In this document: positions 37,044-46,577 of the stretch, piece after piece | Layout: each line of letters starts with the position of its first letter | How positions within the stretch are numbered: position 1 is the first letter of the stretch | Origin: Flavobacteriales bacterium | GTDB taxonomy: Bacteria; Bacteroidota; Bacteroidia; Flavobacteriales_D; Parvicellaceae | Length of the DNA stretch: 64,000 bases | Assembly: GCA_025210295.1 (NCBI GenBank) | Contig: JAOASC010000002.1 | Coordinates: forward strand, 1-64,000 | Direction: 5' to 3' | Notes under the pieces: model-generated | The model's database searches: none | What the model saw: the letters and a program-made list of their open reading frames with translations, nothing else | What the model was told of the DNA's origin: nothing | Program-made: the position numbers and the translations under genes

Positions 37044-38492
37044 ATGAAGAAAATAAAATACTCCATACTCATTTTGTTTCTGTTTTTTATCGCAGAAAAT
37101 TATATGGCTCAATTGACCTATTTTGATTGGGTGAATCCTGTGGAGAAATCAGAAGTGCCAATTTCAAAGCTTATAGCATTTGATGATTATAAGGTGGTAG
37201 TCTTTAAGTCGTCTCAACAAAAGATAAGATTAGATTTTATTGATGCTGAAAAAGATGTAAGTACTAAGGTATTGACCTTAAAAGGTAAATGTCTTGGGGT
37301 GTATAGGGTAGGCGATGCTTTAACTATTTTTTCGTCTGTTTATAATGGTAGAACAAAGAAGAATGAATTGTATGCACAATTGATAGCTACAGATGAGGTT
37401 AAAGAGGTGTTAGTTGCTGAACAAGCTTTGGTTGGAAAACTACATAATAATTTTAAAGTGAGCATAAGTCCTGATTTTAAGCAATTATTTGTACTTGTTG
37501 AAAAACCGCATAACAAAGGAAAAAAAGAAGCTATTGTCTTCAACGTCTACAATGAGCAATTTAAGTTATTGAGATCTCAACCTTATTTAATGAATACCAT
37601 TTATTCTCAAAAACGAAGAATAAATGTTCCTATGATTAATAACAAAGGAGAGGTGTTTCTCTTAAAGCGCCATCGCGTTCAAAATCAAAGTAAATATTAT
37701 GTTATAGGGTATAGTACGGGAGGAAATGTGAGTTTTAAAGAGTTTAAATTGAATTATAAACCAATTTTAGATGCTCAATATGTCTTAGATGCTAATGGAC
37801 AACTCATTGTTGGAGGAACCTATACCTCTCCTAATAGTATGAGGGCAGAGGGCATTTATATTGCTAAGTTTGATGTGAATGCAAATATGGTTTATAGAAA
37901 AGAATATGGTTTTAGACATGAAACAATGCTTGCTTTTACAACTGAAAAAGTATTGAAAAAAAATGGGTTAGGGTTGTCTAACTTTAAGACCAATTCGGTA
38001 CTTATACAAAAAGAAAATATTGCGCTAATTTTAGAACATCGCGAAAGTAAAGCCAATACTAAAACAGGTGTCAATAAAGAGTTAAAAGATGGAATTATTA
38101 TCTGTTCGTTTGATCATAAAGGAAACTTCATTTGGGATGTACCTTTAAAAATGAATCAAAATGATTGGACAGAAAAAGGATATTGGAATTCTTTTATTTG
38201 CTTTAACGATACAGCAAACAATAATTTATCTATTGTTTATAATGAGGTAGGGTATTTTGATAAAAAGGCAGACAATGATTTTGGTGAAAATGTAGCGGTA
38301 GGAGCAAGAAATATAACCATTGATAACCAGGGTAATTATAAAGTTGGCCCTGTAAAGGATAGTTTTAAAGGTGCTCCGTTCGACTTGGTTTTTAATGCAA
38401 AAATTACACAACAAGTTGGGGATAAGATCTATCTATTAGCAGAACCTCTTGATAAAACAAAGTACTTGTTTGGAGTCGCTAAAACTAATTAG
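37044..38492 (+). CDS. Unrecognised exported protein
   Basis: A 482-residue protein with signal peptide MKKIKYSILILFLFFIAENYMAQ and a beta-rich body. Repeated short segments pair a hydrophobic strand with a turn, for example YDKIVxL-like GKCLGVYRVGDALTIFSSVY and DGIIICSFDHKGNFIWDVPL. This suggests a propeller-like fold. No sorting tail, lipobox or catalytic motif is visible. It starts 66 bases after the giant type B protein gene on the same strand, so it may be an accessory to it, taking the place where a PorP/SprF gene is often found, but its sequence is not PorP/SprF. Its last eight bases overlap the convergent ABC ATPase gene. Confidence 0.75.
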   Translation: MKKIKYSILILFLFFIAENYMAQLTYFDWVNPVEKSEVPISKLIAFDDYKVVVFKSSQQKIRLDFIDAEKDVSTKVLTLKGKCLGVYRVGDALTIFSSVYNGRTKKNELYAQLIATDEVKEVLVAEQALVGKLHNNFKVSISPDFKQLFVLVEKPHNKGKKEAIVFNVYNEQFKLLRSQPYLMNTIYSQKRRINVPMINNKGEVFLLKRHRVQNQSKYYVIGYSTGGNVSFKEFKLNYKPILDAQYVLDANGQLIVGGTYTSPNSMRAEGIYIAKFDVNANMVYRKEYGFRHETMLAFTTEKVLKKNGLGLSNFKTNSVLIQKENIALILEHRESKANTKTGVNKELKDGIIICSFDHKGNFIWDVPLKMNQNDWTEKGYWNSFICFNDTANNNLSIVYNEVGYFDKKADNDFGENVAVGARNITIDNQGNYKVGPVKDSFKGAPFDLVFNAKITQQVGDKIYLLAEPLDKTKYLFGVAKTN

Positions 38493-40386
38493 CAATACTC
38501 GATTCTACAGTAAGTCCTTTAGGAATTGCAGCAATTAATTTTTTAGTGTATTCTGAAGATGGTGAGCTATAAACTGTTTCAGTTTCTCCAATTTCTTCAA
38601 TCTTTCCTTTGTTCATTACCATAATACGATCACTCATAAATTTTACTACAGATAAATCATGTGAAATGAATAAGTAGGTTAGTTTATACTCTTCTTTTAT
38701 TTCGTTGAGTAGGTTTAAGACTTCAGCTTGAACAGAAACATCTAATGCTGAAACAGATTCGTCGCAAATGACTAATTTCGGTTTTAGGGCAATTGACCTT
38801 GCAATACATATTCGTTGACGTTGTCCTCCAGAAAACTCGTGAGGGTATCGATGGTAATGTTCGGGTTTAAGCCCTACTTTAGTTAAAAGCGATTGAACTT
38901 CAGCAACGACTTCCTTTTTGTTGTTGTAGAGTTGGTGAACAATTAATGGCTCAGCTATAGCTTCTCCAACTGTTACTTTAGGGTTCAGTGAAGAGTAAGG
39001 GTCTTGGAAGATGATTTGAATTTCATTTCGTAATTTCCTCATCTGTCGATTGGTATATCCTGAAATTTCTTTCCCATCATAAATAACTTCTCCAGAAGTA
39101 GGTTCAATCAATTTTAGTAGGGTTCTGCCTAATGTTGTTTTTCCGCAACCAGATTCACCAACTAGCCCTAGGGTCTCCCCTTTATAAACATCAAAAGAGA
39201 CATCATCAACAGCTTTGACCCATTCTTTGGGTTTTCCTATTAAGCTTTTTTCTTTTGGGAAATAGGTTTTTAGGTGCTTTACAGAAACCAATGGAGGACG
39301 GTTATATAAGACTTCGTGTTTTTCTTGGAGGGCAGTTTTATCGAGTTTTAAAGTTTCTAATACTGCGTCTACAGAAAGAGAAGTTGCTTGCATCTTATCA
39401 CCAACTTCTGTCATAAATAAATCTCTGGTTGGCAGTTGGCGGAGACGTATATCTAAAGGTGGTCTACATGCTAACAAACCTTTGGTGTAAGGGTGCTGGG
39501 CATTGGTGAAAATTTCTTGAACAGAGCCTTGTTCTACAATGGCTCCTTTATACATCACTAGAACTTTATCGGCCAATTCAGCAATAACTCCTAAGTCATG
39601 TGTAATGAATATAATCCCCATTTTAAACTCTTTTTGGAGGTCTTTCATTAATTTTAAAATCGACTTTTGTACTGTAACGTCTAAGGCTGTTGTTGGCTCG
39701 TCGGCTATCAGCAATGAGGGGTTGCAGGATAACGCCATTGCAATCATCACACGTTGTTTTTGTCCTCCAGATAATTGATGAGGATAACTGTCGAATAGAT
39801 GCTCTGGTCGAGGTAGTTGAACTTTTTTAAAGAGTTCTATGGTTTTTATGCGTGCTTTCTTTTCACTTGGTGTTAGCCATTTTTTATTAAAAAAACGAGC
39901 TTTTCCTACAGTCGCTATATTGCCTATTTTTCTAAAAAGGTTTAAGAATTGATAACCCAATTTTGTAGCGATTTTTGCTCCGCTTGAGATATTGGTTAAA
40001 TCTTGTTGATGTAATAATAGCGCTTCAGACACTTGATTACCACAGGTGTATACAGGATTTAAAGCTGTCATTGGTTCTTGGAAAATCATTGCAATATCAT
40101 TCCCTCGAATCTTGCGCATTTCTACCTCCGAAATTTTAGCTAAGTCTATGGTTTCTCCAGCCTTGGTAAAAAGAATTTCACCAGTTCTTTTTACTTTTTC
40201 ATCCTCAGGAAGAAGACGCATAGCATTCAACGAAGTTACAGATTTTCCAGAGCCAGATTCTCCTACTATCCCAATGGTTTCTCCTTTTTTTAACTCAAAA
40301 CTAATCTCATTTACAGCAGTAAAATAGCCTTCTTCAGTCTTAAACTGCGTAGTAAGATTTTTGATATTCAATAAGGTGTTTTCCAT
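38485..40386 (-). CDS. Oligopeptide-type ABC transporter ATPase with two fused nucleotide-binding domains
   Basis: A 633-residue protein holding two ABC ATPase domains of the DppD/DppF (OppD/OppF) type. The first has Walker A GESGSGKS (42-49), signature LSGGQKQR and Walker B LLIADEPT. The second has [17 protein letters not shown] and [11 protein letters not shown]. Such fusions (as in YejF or GsiA) energise import of peptides or related compounds. ATG 40386 was chosen since [15 protein letters not shown] begins the domain; the in-frame start at 40422 would add an unneeded leader. No permease or binding protein gene is adjacent, so its membrane partners are elsewhere. It is the last gene of a minus-strand run and overlaps the convergent gene by eight bases. 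Confidence 0.92.
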   Translation of the reverse strand: MENTLLNIKNLTTQFKTEEGYFTAVNEISFELKKGETIGIVGESGSGKSVTSLNAMRLLPEDEKVKRTGEILFTKAGETIDLAKISEVEMRKIRGNDIAMIFQEPMTALNPVYTCGNQVSEALLLHQQDLTNISSGAKIATKLGYQFLNLFRKIGNIATVGKARFFNKKWLTPSEKKARIKTIELFKKVQLPRPEHLFDSYPHQLSGGQKQRVMIAMALSCNPSLLIADEPTTALDVTVQKSILKLMKDLQKEFKMGIIFITHDLGVIAELADKVLVMYKGAIVEQGSVQEIFTNAQHPYTKGLLACRPPLDIRLRQLPTRDLFMTEVGDKMQATSLSVDAVLETLKLDKTALQEKHEVLYNRPPLVSVKHLKTYFPKEKSLIGKPKEWVKAVDDVSFDVYKGETLGLVGESGCGKTTLGRTLLKLIEPTSGEVIYDGKEISGYTNRQMRKLRNEIQIIFQDPYSSLNPKVTVGEAIAEPLIVHQLYNNKKEVVAEVQSLLTKVGLKPEHYHRYPHEFSGGQRQRICIARSIALKPKLVICDESVSALDVSVQAEVLNLLNEIKEEYKLTYLFISHDLSVVKFMSDRIMVMNKGKIEEIGETETVYSSPSSEYTKKLIAAIPKGLTVESSIAN

Positions 40387-40448
40387 TTTGAAGTTTAGGC
40401 AACTTTTAGATATAACCTCCAAAATAACAAACTTTTCTGATGTATAGT

Positions 40449-41162
40449 CTATTTTCTTTTAAATAAAGTGTAAATGTAAGGTCTTGTATCTCCCGATGGC
40501 ATAGTGTAGGTGTAGTTGAAACTTTCTATTAAGTCAAAGTTGTCTTTTAATTTCTCTTTTAGCATTAACTCATTATATCTTCTTACAGGTAATCCACTAC
40601 ATTTTGTAGCCCCATTAAGATTAAAAGTAGCTAAGATTACATAGCCTCCTTTTTGAACCTTTTCAGTTAGTAAATGAATATACTCCTCTTGGTCTTTTGG
40701 TTCGGTAAAAAAGTGAAATACAGCACGATCTATCCATAAGTCAACAGGCTCAATACTTTTTAAGAGGGTTGGTCGTGTAAGATCGTCAACAATCCAATTA
40801 ATAGCACTTGCTTGTTGTTGAAGTCGCTCCTTAAGTAAGTTTAGGGCAGTTTCACTAATGTCAGTCGCTGATATGTTAGTAAAAGCACTGTTTAAAAGCT
40901 CATCGATTAATGTTGTGGTTCCCGCTCCAATATTCATAATATGTGCGTCCTTTACAAGGTTTAGTTGTTCAATTAGCGCCAGTGTTTTTTCTGGAACTTT
41001 TTCATACCACCCGTTTTTTTCATAATCAACCACAGTGTATATCGTATCCCAATAGTCTCTTAGATCTTCGTTAACTTTAGTTTTGGTTATCAAAGGTCTT
41101 GTAGGTGCTGCAGTTGTATTGTTACAACCGCAGCTTCCTCCAGTATCGCAAGAATTTGTCAT
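40449..41162 (-). CDS. SAM-dependent methyltransferase with Cys-rich N terminus
   Basis: A 237-residue class I methyltransferase. The SAM-binding motif I is IMNIGAGTTTLIDELL, followed by an acidic segment ISATDISE and WIVDDLTRP. The N terminus, NSCDTGGSCGCNN, carries three closely spaced cysteines ahead of the fold, suggesting metal or metalloid binding. The domain resembles thiopurine-type or thiol/metalloid methyltransferases. It lies 72 bases after the TonB receptor gene, downstream of HMA and HYC_CC_PP genes, so a role in modifying a metal-associated or thiol compound is inferred. A 6-base-pair inverted repeat (41174-41179 with 41190-41195) sits just before the start and could be an operator. 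The substrate cannot be named. Confidence 0.82.
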   Translation of the reverse strand: MTNSCDTGGSCGCNNTTAAPTRPLITKTKVNEDLRDYWDTIYTVVDYEKNGWYEKVPEKTLALIEQLNLVKDAHIMNIGAGTTTLIDELLNSAFTNISATDISETALNLLKERLQQQASAINWIVDDLTRPTLLKSIEPVDLWIDRAVFHFFTEPKDQEEYIHLLTEKVQKGGYVILATFNLNGATKCSGLPVRRYNELMLKEKLKDNFDLIESFNYTYTMPSGDTRPYIYTLFKRK

Positions 41163-41234
41163 TTTAAAATTTTTAGCAATTGAATGTATGCTAAAGTTAC
41201 AGTATTCTTCTTTTATTTAGAGTGATAAAAGTCA

Positions 41235-43478
41235 CTATTGAACAGTCCATCGTAATCCTATGTAATAATTACTCCCCATTATTGGTCCCCAAATTAATGA
41301 GCTATCAAAGTAGTTTCCATTGGGGTTGTTTACTTGGACTATAGGGTTTTCTTGTTTGAAGTTCGTTAGGTTTTCACCACCAAGATAAACCTCAAAATGT
41401 TGGTTAAAGATTCTGGTAACTTGACTGTTAATTAAAAAATAATCAGGTGCGTTGTCACTCAGCTGATATTGTATGGGGTTACTTTGGGTAGCGGGAATTC
41501 TTTGTTGTCCAATCCATTGTGCTGTCAATTCGCCTTTCCATAAACTGCCTTTTTTGTTTTTTCTTGAAGAATAGGATAGCGAAGTAAATGCCCTATTCTT
41601 AGCAACAAAAGGAAGGCTTTGCAGTCCTGTTTGATAAGTTGTTTTTACAGCTAAGTATCGGTATGCTAAACGAATATCTAAACGTTTGTTTAATTGATAA
41701 TTGACTTCAGCTTGTAGTGAATTAGCAAAAGATTGGCCATCTAAATTGTAAACATTAACGGTTTGTGTTGATTGTTCCAGGTCAATGACCACTTGGTTGG
41801 TAAATTCCGTTCGGTAAACATCAAGTTGAATGGATCCGTTTCTTCTATTTAATTTAAACTCTTGATTGATCCCCAATCCGAAATTCCAAGCTTTTTCTTG
41901 TTGGAGTCCATAACGAGGTGAGTTATTTTCATTGTTGATGATCCACTTTCTAGAACTAGCCATTAACCCAATGTTTTCCATAATAACATTAGGGGTTCTT
42001 GTTCCATTTCCAACAGCAAATTTAGCAGTTGTTTTTTCCGATAGGTTATATCTCCCATGCAAACGAGGGGTTAAAAAAGCTCCATACACAAAGTTGTAAT
42101 CAGCTCTTAAGCCAGAAATTAAACTAAACCTATTTTTATTAAGTGTATGTTCAAAATATCCGCCAAGAACTTGTTCTTCTAATAAAAAGTTAGCTCGTTC
42201 ATTAGTGTCTAGGTCTATCGTCTCCTTATAATGATCATAATTCCCACTAATTCCAGTTTTAAAGGTTTGATTTTCATTGATTTTATTCTGGAAAATTGTA
42301 TTGATATAACCAGAAGTTTGTGCCCCCAGATATTCTTGACCAGAGAAATCTCCCTCATAATTGTAATAACTACCAGCCAGCTGGATCGCTAAACTTTTAT
42401 AGTCATTATCTGGAAATAAATAACCAATTTTTGCGTACGAATTGATTTGTTGGGCTTTGGAGTTAACCTGATAACTAGGAATATTAGATTGATTTAATAA
42501 AGTACCCGCTCTGCTATCGGTAATCAATCCACCAACTCCATAGGTCATCCGAATGTTATTTTTGCTATACTTCCATTCGTTTCTTACAATCAAATGGTTG
42601 ACGAGAGGTTGGTCTAAAAAGTTATCCTTGTTTTGATCAAACTCAAATTGCTGATTTTTGCCATGCAATAATAAGGTAGATTCCCAGTGTTTTTTTATGG
42701 GGTGATCTAGGTAAATATTCGCTTCTAATCTTCCTTGAGCACTTCCAAATAGGTTGAGATGTAGGCGTTCTGAGTTTCCTGGTTTTTTCATCTCAATATT
42801 AATTTGACCTGTTGTACTCTCAAATCCATTTACCACAGATCCAGCTCCTTTAGAAACCTGTATGGAGTTAATCCAAGCTCCAGGAATATAATCCAGGCCA
42901 TAAATACTCGTTAAACCTCTTACAGAGGGAATGTTATCTTGCATAATTTGGACATACTTTCCAGAAAGTCCTAGCATTCGAATTTGTTTAGTTCCAGTAA
43001 TTGCATCTGCATAATTAGCATCAATAGACGGGTTGGTTTCAAAGCTTTCGGCTAAGCTACAACATGCAGCTTTTCTGAGCTCTCCTTGTCCCATTGTATG
43101 TGCGTTAATAGGGTCTACTTTCGAAAGGTAATAGTCTCCTTTTTCAAAGATAATTTCCACATCATCTAAGATGCTGCCTTCTTGTAAAACAATTCTTAAG
43201 GTGTCGGTAGAACTGTAGGTTAAAGTATCTGTTTTAAAACCAATAAAACTAAACGTAACTTGTGGATTGGGAAGTTGAGTGTCTACAGAAAAGTAACCTG
43301 TTGTAGAAGATACAGTTCCTGTGTTTTCTTCCAATAGTTTAATGTGAACTCCAGGAAGTGCCGTTAATTTATTGTTCTCACTTAACGTATAAACATAGCC
43401 TCTTATGGTTTCTTGCCCCATAAGTTGATTTATCGTACTTGCTGCAAACACGATAAATAGAAATAAGTAGAAACGCAT
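41235..43478 (-). CDS. TonB-dependent outer-membrane receptor, probably metal-related
   Basis: A 747-residue receptor. Signal peptide (MRFYLFLFIVFAASTINQLMGQ), then a carboxypeptidase-regulatory-like domain (about 22-110, GYVYTLSENNKLTALPGVHIKL), a plug (LRKAACCSLAESFETNPSID to GQINIEMKK) and a 22-strand barrel ending NYYIGLRWTVQ. The plug carries a Cys-Cys pair (AACCSLAES), a feature of a receptor group found with heavy-metal (HMA) genes. Its start overlaps the HMA gene's stop by one base (TAATG), so the two are translationally coupled. Uptake of a metal ion or metal chelate, copper being the first candidate, follows from context only. Confidence 0.88.
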   Translation of the reverse strand: MRFYLFLFIVFAASTINQLMGQETIRGYVYTLSENNKLTALPGVHIKLLEENTGTVSSTTGYFSVDTQLPNPQVTFSFIGFKTDTLTYSSTDTLRIVLQEGSILDDVEIIFEKGDYYLSKVDPINAHTMGQGELRKAACCSLAESFETNPSIDANYADAITGTKQIRMLGLSGKYVQIMQDNIPSVRGLTSIYGLDYIPGAWINSIQVSKGAGSVVNGFESTTGQINIEMKKPGNSERLHLNLFGSAQGRLEANIYLDHPIKKHWESTLLLHGKNQQFEFDQNKDNFLDQPLVNHLIVRNEWKYSKNNIRMTYGVGGLITDSRAGTLLNQSNIPSYQVNSKAQQINSYAKIGYLFPDNDYKSLAIQLAGSYYNYEGDFSGQEYLGAQTSGYINTIFQNKINENQTFKTGISGNYDHYKETIDLDTNERANFLLEEQVLGGYFEHTLNKNRFSLISGLRADYNFVYGAFLTPRLHGRYNLSEKTTAKFAVGNGTRTPNVIMENIGLMASSRKWIINNENNSPRYGLQQEKAWNFGLGINQEFKLNRRNGSIQLDVYRTEFTNQVVIDLEQSTQTVNVYNLDGQSFANSLQAEVNYQLNKRLDIRLAYRYLAVKTTYQTGLQSLPFVAKNRAFTSLSYSSRKNKKGSLWKGELTAQWIGQQRIPATQSNPIQYQLSDNAPDYFLINSQVTRIFNQHFEVYLGGENLTNFKQENPIVQVNNPNGNYFDSSLIWGPIMGSNYYIGLRWTVQ

Positions 43479-43822
43479 TAGTCTCTATATTTACAACATC
43501 CGTGAATATTACGATAAACTTCGTCAGTCGCTTTTATAGAGTCGGTGTCATGTCCAACATCAGCAATTAACTGATGGATTTCTTTAGCAGAAATGATGGC
43601 TGGTTTATAAATAACAGTACAGTTATGGGTGTCAACATCCCATTCGGAAAATTTTACACCTTTAACATCAAGCGCGTTTTCAATACGCTCTTTGCACATG
43701 TCACATATACCATTGACATTAAAATTGATCTCGGTTGTTTTTTTCTTTTTTTCTTGTCCTAGTCCAACTGTAGACAGAAGACTTATTAATACAGTAATGA
43801 ATATAATTTTAGTTGTTTTCAT
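43478..43822 (-). CDS. Secreted heavy-metal-associated (HMA) domain protein
   Basis: A 114-residue protein with signal peptide MKTTKIIFITVLISLLSTVGLGQ, a Lys-rich linker, and an HMA domain with the metal-binding motif GICDMCKERI (CxxC). It ends in HGCCKYRD, adding a Cys-Cys pair and a His as possible further ligands. It would act in the periplasm as a metallochaperone, probably for copper(I) or another soft metal. It overlaps the TonB receptor gene by one base and is likely made in a fixed ratio with it. A free-standing periplasmic HMA protein coupled to a receptor is consistent with metal hand-over from the outer membrane, or with metal sensing. Confidence 0.88.
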   Translation of the reverse strand: MKTTKIIFITVLISLLSTVGLGQEKKKKTTEINFNVNGICDMCKERIENALDVKGVKFSEWDVDTHNCTVIYKPAIISAKEIHQLIADVGHDTDSIKATDEVYRNIHGCCKYRD

Positions 43823-43891
43823 AATAGTTAATATTTAATTGATTCTTTTAATTCTTTGGGGAAGAAGTTTAAATGGTAGAACAATTAAATA

Positions 43892-44296
43892 TCACAATCT
43901 GTATACTTGAAGCAGCGCTTGATTATCATGGTTTTGATAAATCCAAGGAGGCGCTCTTCCTTTTAAAATCTTTGTTTTGAATGTTTGTGCGTTGGTACTT
44001 TTGTAGGTTGTCGACAAAAGAGCCAGATCGTTGAATAAAAGTTTAGCATCAATGGTTTCTGGTTGGAAATGAACATCATGATCCAAATGAACGATACTTA
44101 TTTTATCAGAACAACAATCATCTTTTTTTTGATGAAATGGACAGCTGTTTTCAGGTTGAGGACAACAACTGTCTTCAACTTCAAAATAGGAATAACTCGT
44201 TGTATCACTAACCTCACAATAATGTTCGTTAATTCGAACACCAATAGTGGTATACAAAATTGTAAAGGTTAATAATATGCTGACTAGTTGTCTCAT
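43892..44296 (-). CDS. HYC_CC_PP family small exported protein
   Basis: A 134-residue protein with an N-terminal hydrophobic segment (MRQLVSILLTFTILYTTIGV). It holds the three family marks: HYC (NEHYCEVSD), Cys-Cys pairs (EDSCCPQPENSCPF and DDCCSDKI) and a Pro-Pro-Trp near the end (GRAPPWIY). Ten or so Cys and His residues in under 60 positions suggest soft-metal binding. The family is found in Bacteroidota beside HMA and TonB-receptor genes, as here, and its function is unknown. It is the likely first gene of the metal cassette; the gap to the HMA gene is 69 bases. Confidence 0.8.
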   Translation of the reverse strand: MRQLVSILLTFTILYTTIGVRINEHYCEVSDTTSYSYFEVEDSCCPQPENSCPFHQKKDDCCSDKISIVHLDHDVHFQPETIDAKLLFNDLALLSTTYKSTNAQTFKTKILKGRAPPWIYQNHDNQALLQVYRL

Positions 44297-44330
44297 TACC
44301 AGCTAATATACGTAAAAAAAGATAAAAAGT

Positions 44331-45641
44331 TTATCCCTTAACAGAACTTAACTTTTTATCGTACCATTTTAAGCGAATCAACCACAAGGCCATCATTGCT
44401 GTTGCTGCAATAATACCTGTTGTCAAATATGGCGAAACATTGTCCATATTAGAAAATACAAAAGGAACAATTAGTGCTGTTGCAATCAGTCGAATACTAT
44501 CTAATAAACCAGATCCTTTCTTTTGGTCCATAAAATAACCGTGTGAAAGAATCGAAAATAAAATGAGTCCAATTAAAGCAAGTACATAATCTTGGAATAA
44601 GAAATCATAGGCTTCACGCATATAAGCTTGAGCAATAGACATTTCAACTTCCCCCTCTGGTTTGGGAACGACTAATCGGGTTAGCAAGAAAAACAAAGAA
44701 AAAGTACTAATGACATTGATTAAAATGTAGGCACTTTTTTCTACCCCAAATAATTGGCGATAATGAACACGTTCCCCTTTTGCATCTGTTTTGTATTCAG
44801 ATGGTAGGTGTTCTACATCTTCTGGTGTAAACTCTGGACCTTTTACAAAAACAGCTATTTTGTTTTTTAACCCTTGAGTCCTTGAGGCCCTGGTGAAGAG
44901 GTTTTTCCAATAAGAGAACTGTGCTCTAAAAGCGTTTGAACTTTCAAAACCACTTGTAATTCCATAGTCAGGTTCCTCTTCTTCTTCCATAAAAGTACCA
45001 AACATTTTATCCCAAATAATAAAGATGTGTCCGTAATTTTTATCTAAGTACTTCGGGTTTCTTGCATGATGAACTCTATGGTGAGAAGGTGTGGTCATGA
45101 AAATTTCTAAAAACCCAAGTTTTCCTACAAATCGAGAGTGTGTAAGGAATTGGTAAATACCTAAGAATATTGCTGTAGAAGCAACAGTTAATGGATCAAA
45201 TCCTAAAAAGGGCATCCAAATAAAAAAGAATGAACGGTTAATAACAGCAAAAAATGAAACCCTAAAAACGGTAGAAGTGTTTAGTTCTTCACTTTGGTGG
45301 TGTACGATATGTGCAGCCCATAGGAAGTTAATTTCGTGGCTTAATCGGTGATGCCAATAAGCGAGAAAATCAGTTACAAACAGTGCAATAATCCATGTAA
45401 TAGCGCCAGATGGAATTTTCCAAGGTACCATTTGGTAGATGTAATTAAAAACAAAGAATAACATCACCGCCCAAAACGCATCAAAGGAACGTTCAATCAT
45501 CCCACAGGATAAGTTGGTTAAGGTGTCTGCTAAGGTGTAAACACGCTGTTTCTTAATACGCGATACAATTAATTCGATGACCAAAATAAGCAAGGCTATT
45601 GTAACCCCTGCGGTGAACATTATTTTAAGTGTTGATAACAT
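44331..45641 (-). CDS. Sterol desaturase/fatty acid hydroxylase family membrane protein (AGMO-like)
   Basis: A 436-residue membrane di-iron oxygenase-like protein. The three His clusters are complete: HHRLSHE, HIVHHQSEELN and HHRVHHARN. The segments HHQSEELNTSTVFR and the NYGHIFIIWDKMFGTFMEE stretch are closest to alkylglycerol monooxygenase (TMEM195/AGMO) types. About four helices precede and surround the core, and a C-terminal region (about 310-436) adds further helices without His clusters. It could hydroxylate an ether lipid, fatty alcohol or sterol-like compound. It is followed by the HYC_CC_PP gene 34 bases away, but a functional link is not clear. Confidence 0.85.
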   Translation of the reverse strand: MLSTLKIMFTAGVTIALLILVIELIVSRIKKQRVYTLADTLTNLSCGMIERSFDAFWAVMLFFVFNYIYQMVPWKIPSGAITWIIALFVTDFLAYWHHRLSHEINFLWAAHIVHHQSEELNTSTVFRVSFFAVINRSFFFIWMPFLGFDPLTVASTAIFLGIYQFLTHSRFVGKLGFLEIFMTTPSHHRVHHARNPKYLDKNYGHIFIIWDKMFGTFMEEEEEPDYGITSGFESSNAFRAQFSYWKNLFTRASRTQGLKNKIAVFVKGPEFTPEDVEHLPSEYKTDAKGERVHYRQLFGVEKSAYILINVISTFSLFFLLTRLVVPKPEGEVEMSIAQAYMREAYDFLFQDYVLALIGLILFSILSHGYFMDQKKGSGLLDSIRLIATALIVPFVFSNMDNVSPYLTTGIIAATAMMALWLIRLKWYDKKLSSVKG

Positions 45642-45716
45642 TTTGAGTGTAAATTTTGTGCAAAATTAGTTAAACTTTGATTTTAAAGGCTGATTTATAG
45701 CATCTTTTGTAAAGTT

Positions 45717-46412
45717 TTAACGTTTTAAAAAAGAAATATTGCTGGTACCTTTAAAAATTATAAACATAAAAATTGCCATTAGTACGTGGCTGATATCGTG
45801 ATAATTAAACCATTTTGAAATGCTGATTTGATTGTTATAGATAAGTCCTGGTAATGCCCCATAGATGATGGCGCCAAAGATATAGGCATGCCCTTTTTGT
45901 TTTGTCCTGATGTAGGCGATTAACTGAATTGGAATCACAAAGAGGATCAGCGAAATCGTGGAGTTCAGTTGTGGAATGACAAAGTTTTTGGAACTAACCA
46001 TTAAAGTGACCATAACGATGTATTGAATGACAAAGAGCACCTGAAGCAATGAAATGATCTTGTTGGGAATGAGGTTTCTCAATTCTTTAATACTTCCTAT
46101 TTCCATAGATAGTAAGGCTGTAGCACTCATCACCCAGCCAATAATTTTCCATTCGAAACCAACATAAGCTTGTAGTCCATGACCAAACCAAGCCGCACTG
46201 GTCATTCCAATAGCAAAAAATAGAAAGTAAAATTTATAATTCACAAAACTAGAAGATTGCTCCCCTTTATAGTTGTTGAAATGATAAAAAGCGTAGAAGC
46301 AAACTAAGGCCGTTAAAAAATCAGTTAAAGTGGTCACAGGTTCCCTCCATTCAAAGTTACCAATCCACAATGTGGGGTTTAAAATTGGATCTTCATTTTC
46401 TACAAAAAACAT
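45717..46412 (-). CDS. Unrecognised multispanning membrane protein
   Basis: A 231-residue protein with about seven membrane helices. The N terminus, MFFVENEDPILNPTLWIGNFEWREPVTTLTDF, is soluble and acidic. Conserved-looking polar sites are AAWFGHGLQAYVG, GWVMSATALLSMEIGS and a C-terminal YHDISHVLMAIFMF; the His residues recall metal-binding membrane hydrolases such as ceramidase-like proteins, but this is only an impression. It starts a minus-strand run, with the AGMO-like gene 75 bases downstream. A role together with that gene in lipid metabolism is possible. Confidence 0.72.
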   Translation of the reverse strand: MFFVENEDPILNPTLWIGNFEWREPVTTLTDFLTALVCFYAFYHFNNYKGEQSSSFVNYKFYFLFFAIGMTSAAWFGHGLQAYVGFEWKIIGWVMSATALLSMEIGSIKELRNLIPNKIISLLQVLFVIQYIVMVTLMVSSKNFVIPQLNSTISLILFVIPIQLIAYIRTKQKGHAYIFGAIIYGALPGLIYNNQISISKWFNYHDISHVLMAIFMFIIFKGTSNISFLKR

Positions 46413-46541
46413 TTCGCAAAGTTAGTTTTAAATTTAGATACTGAGTAGAATAGGGGTTAAAAATATGAATCGATAGAAAAAGGACTAAAAATATGACATA
46501 AAAATTAACTTTAAAATAATATTAAAATTAGCTATAAGTTC

Positions 46542-46549
46542 TATATTTG
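46542..46549 (+). promoter_or_regulatory. Possible -7 element ahead of the PAP2-like gene
   Basis: TATATTTG fits the TAnnTTTG consensus exactly, 28 bases before the ATG at 46578. A TTG is absent at the expected upstream distance. Confidence 0.35.
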
Positions 46550-46577
46550 GTTAGCCGTTTTTTAACCTATTTTTAAA

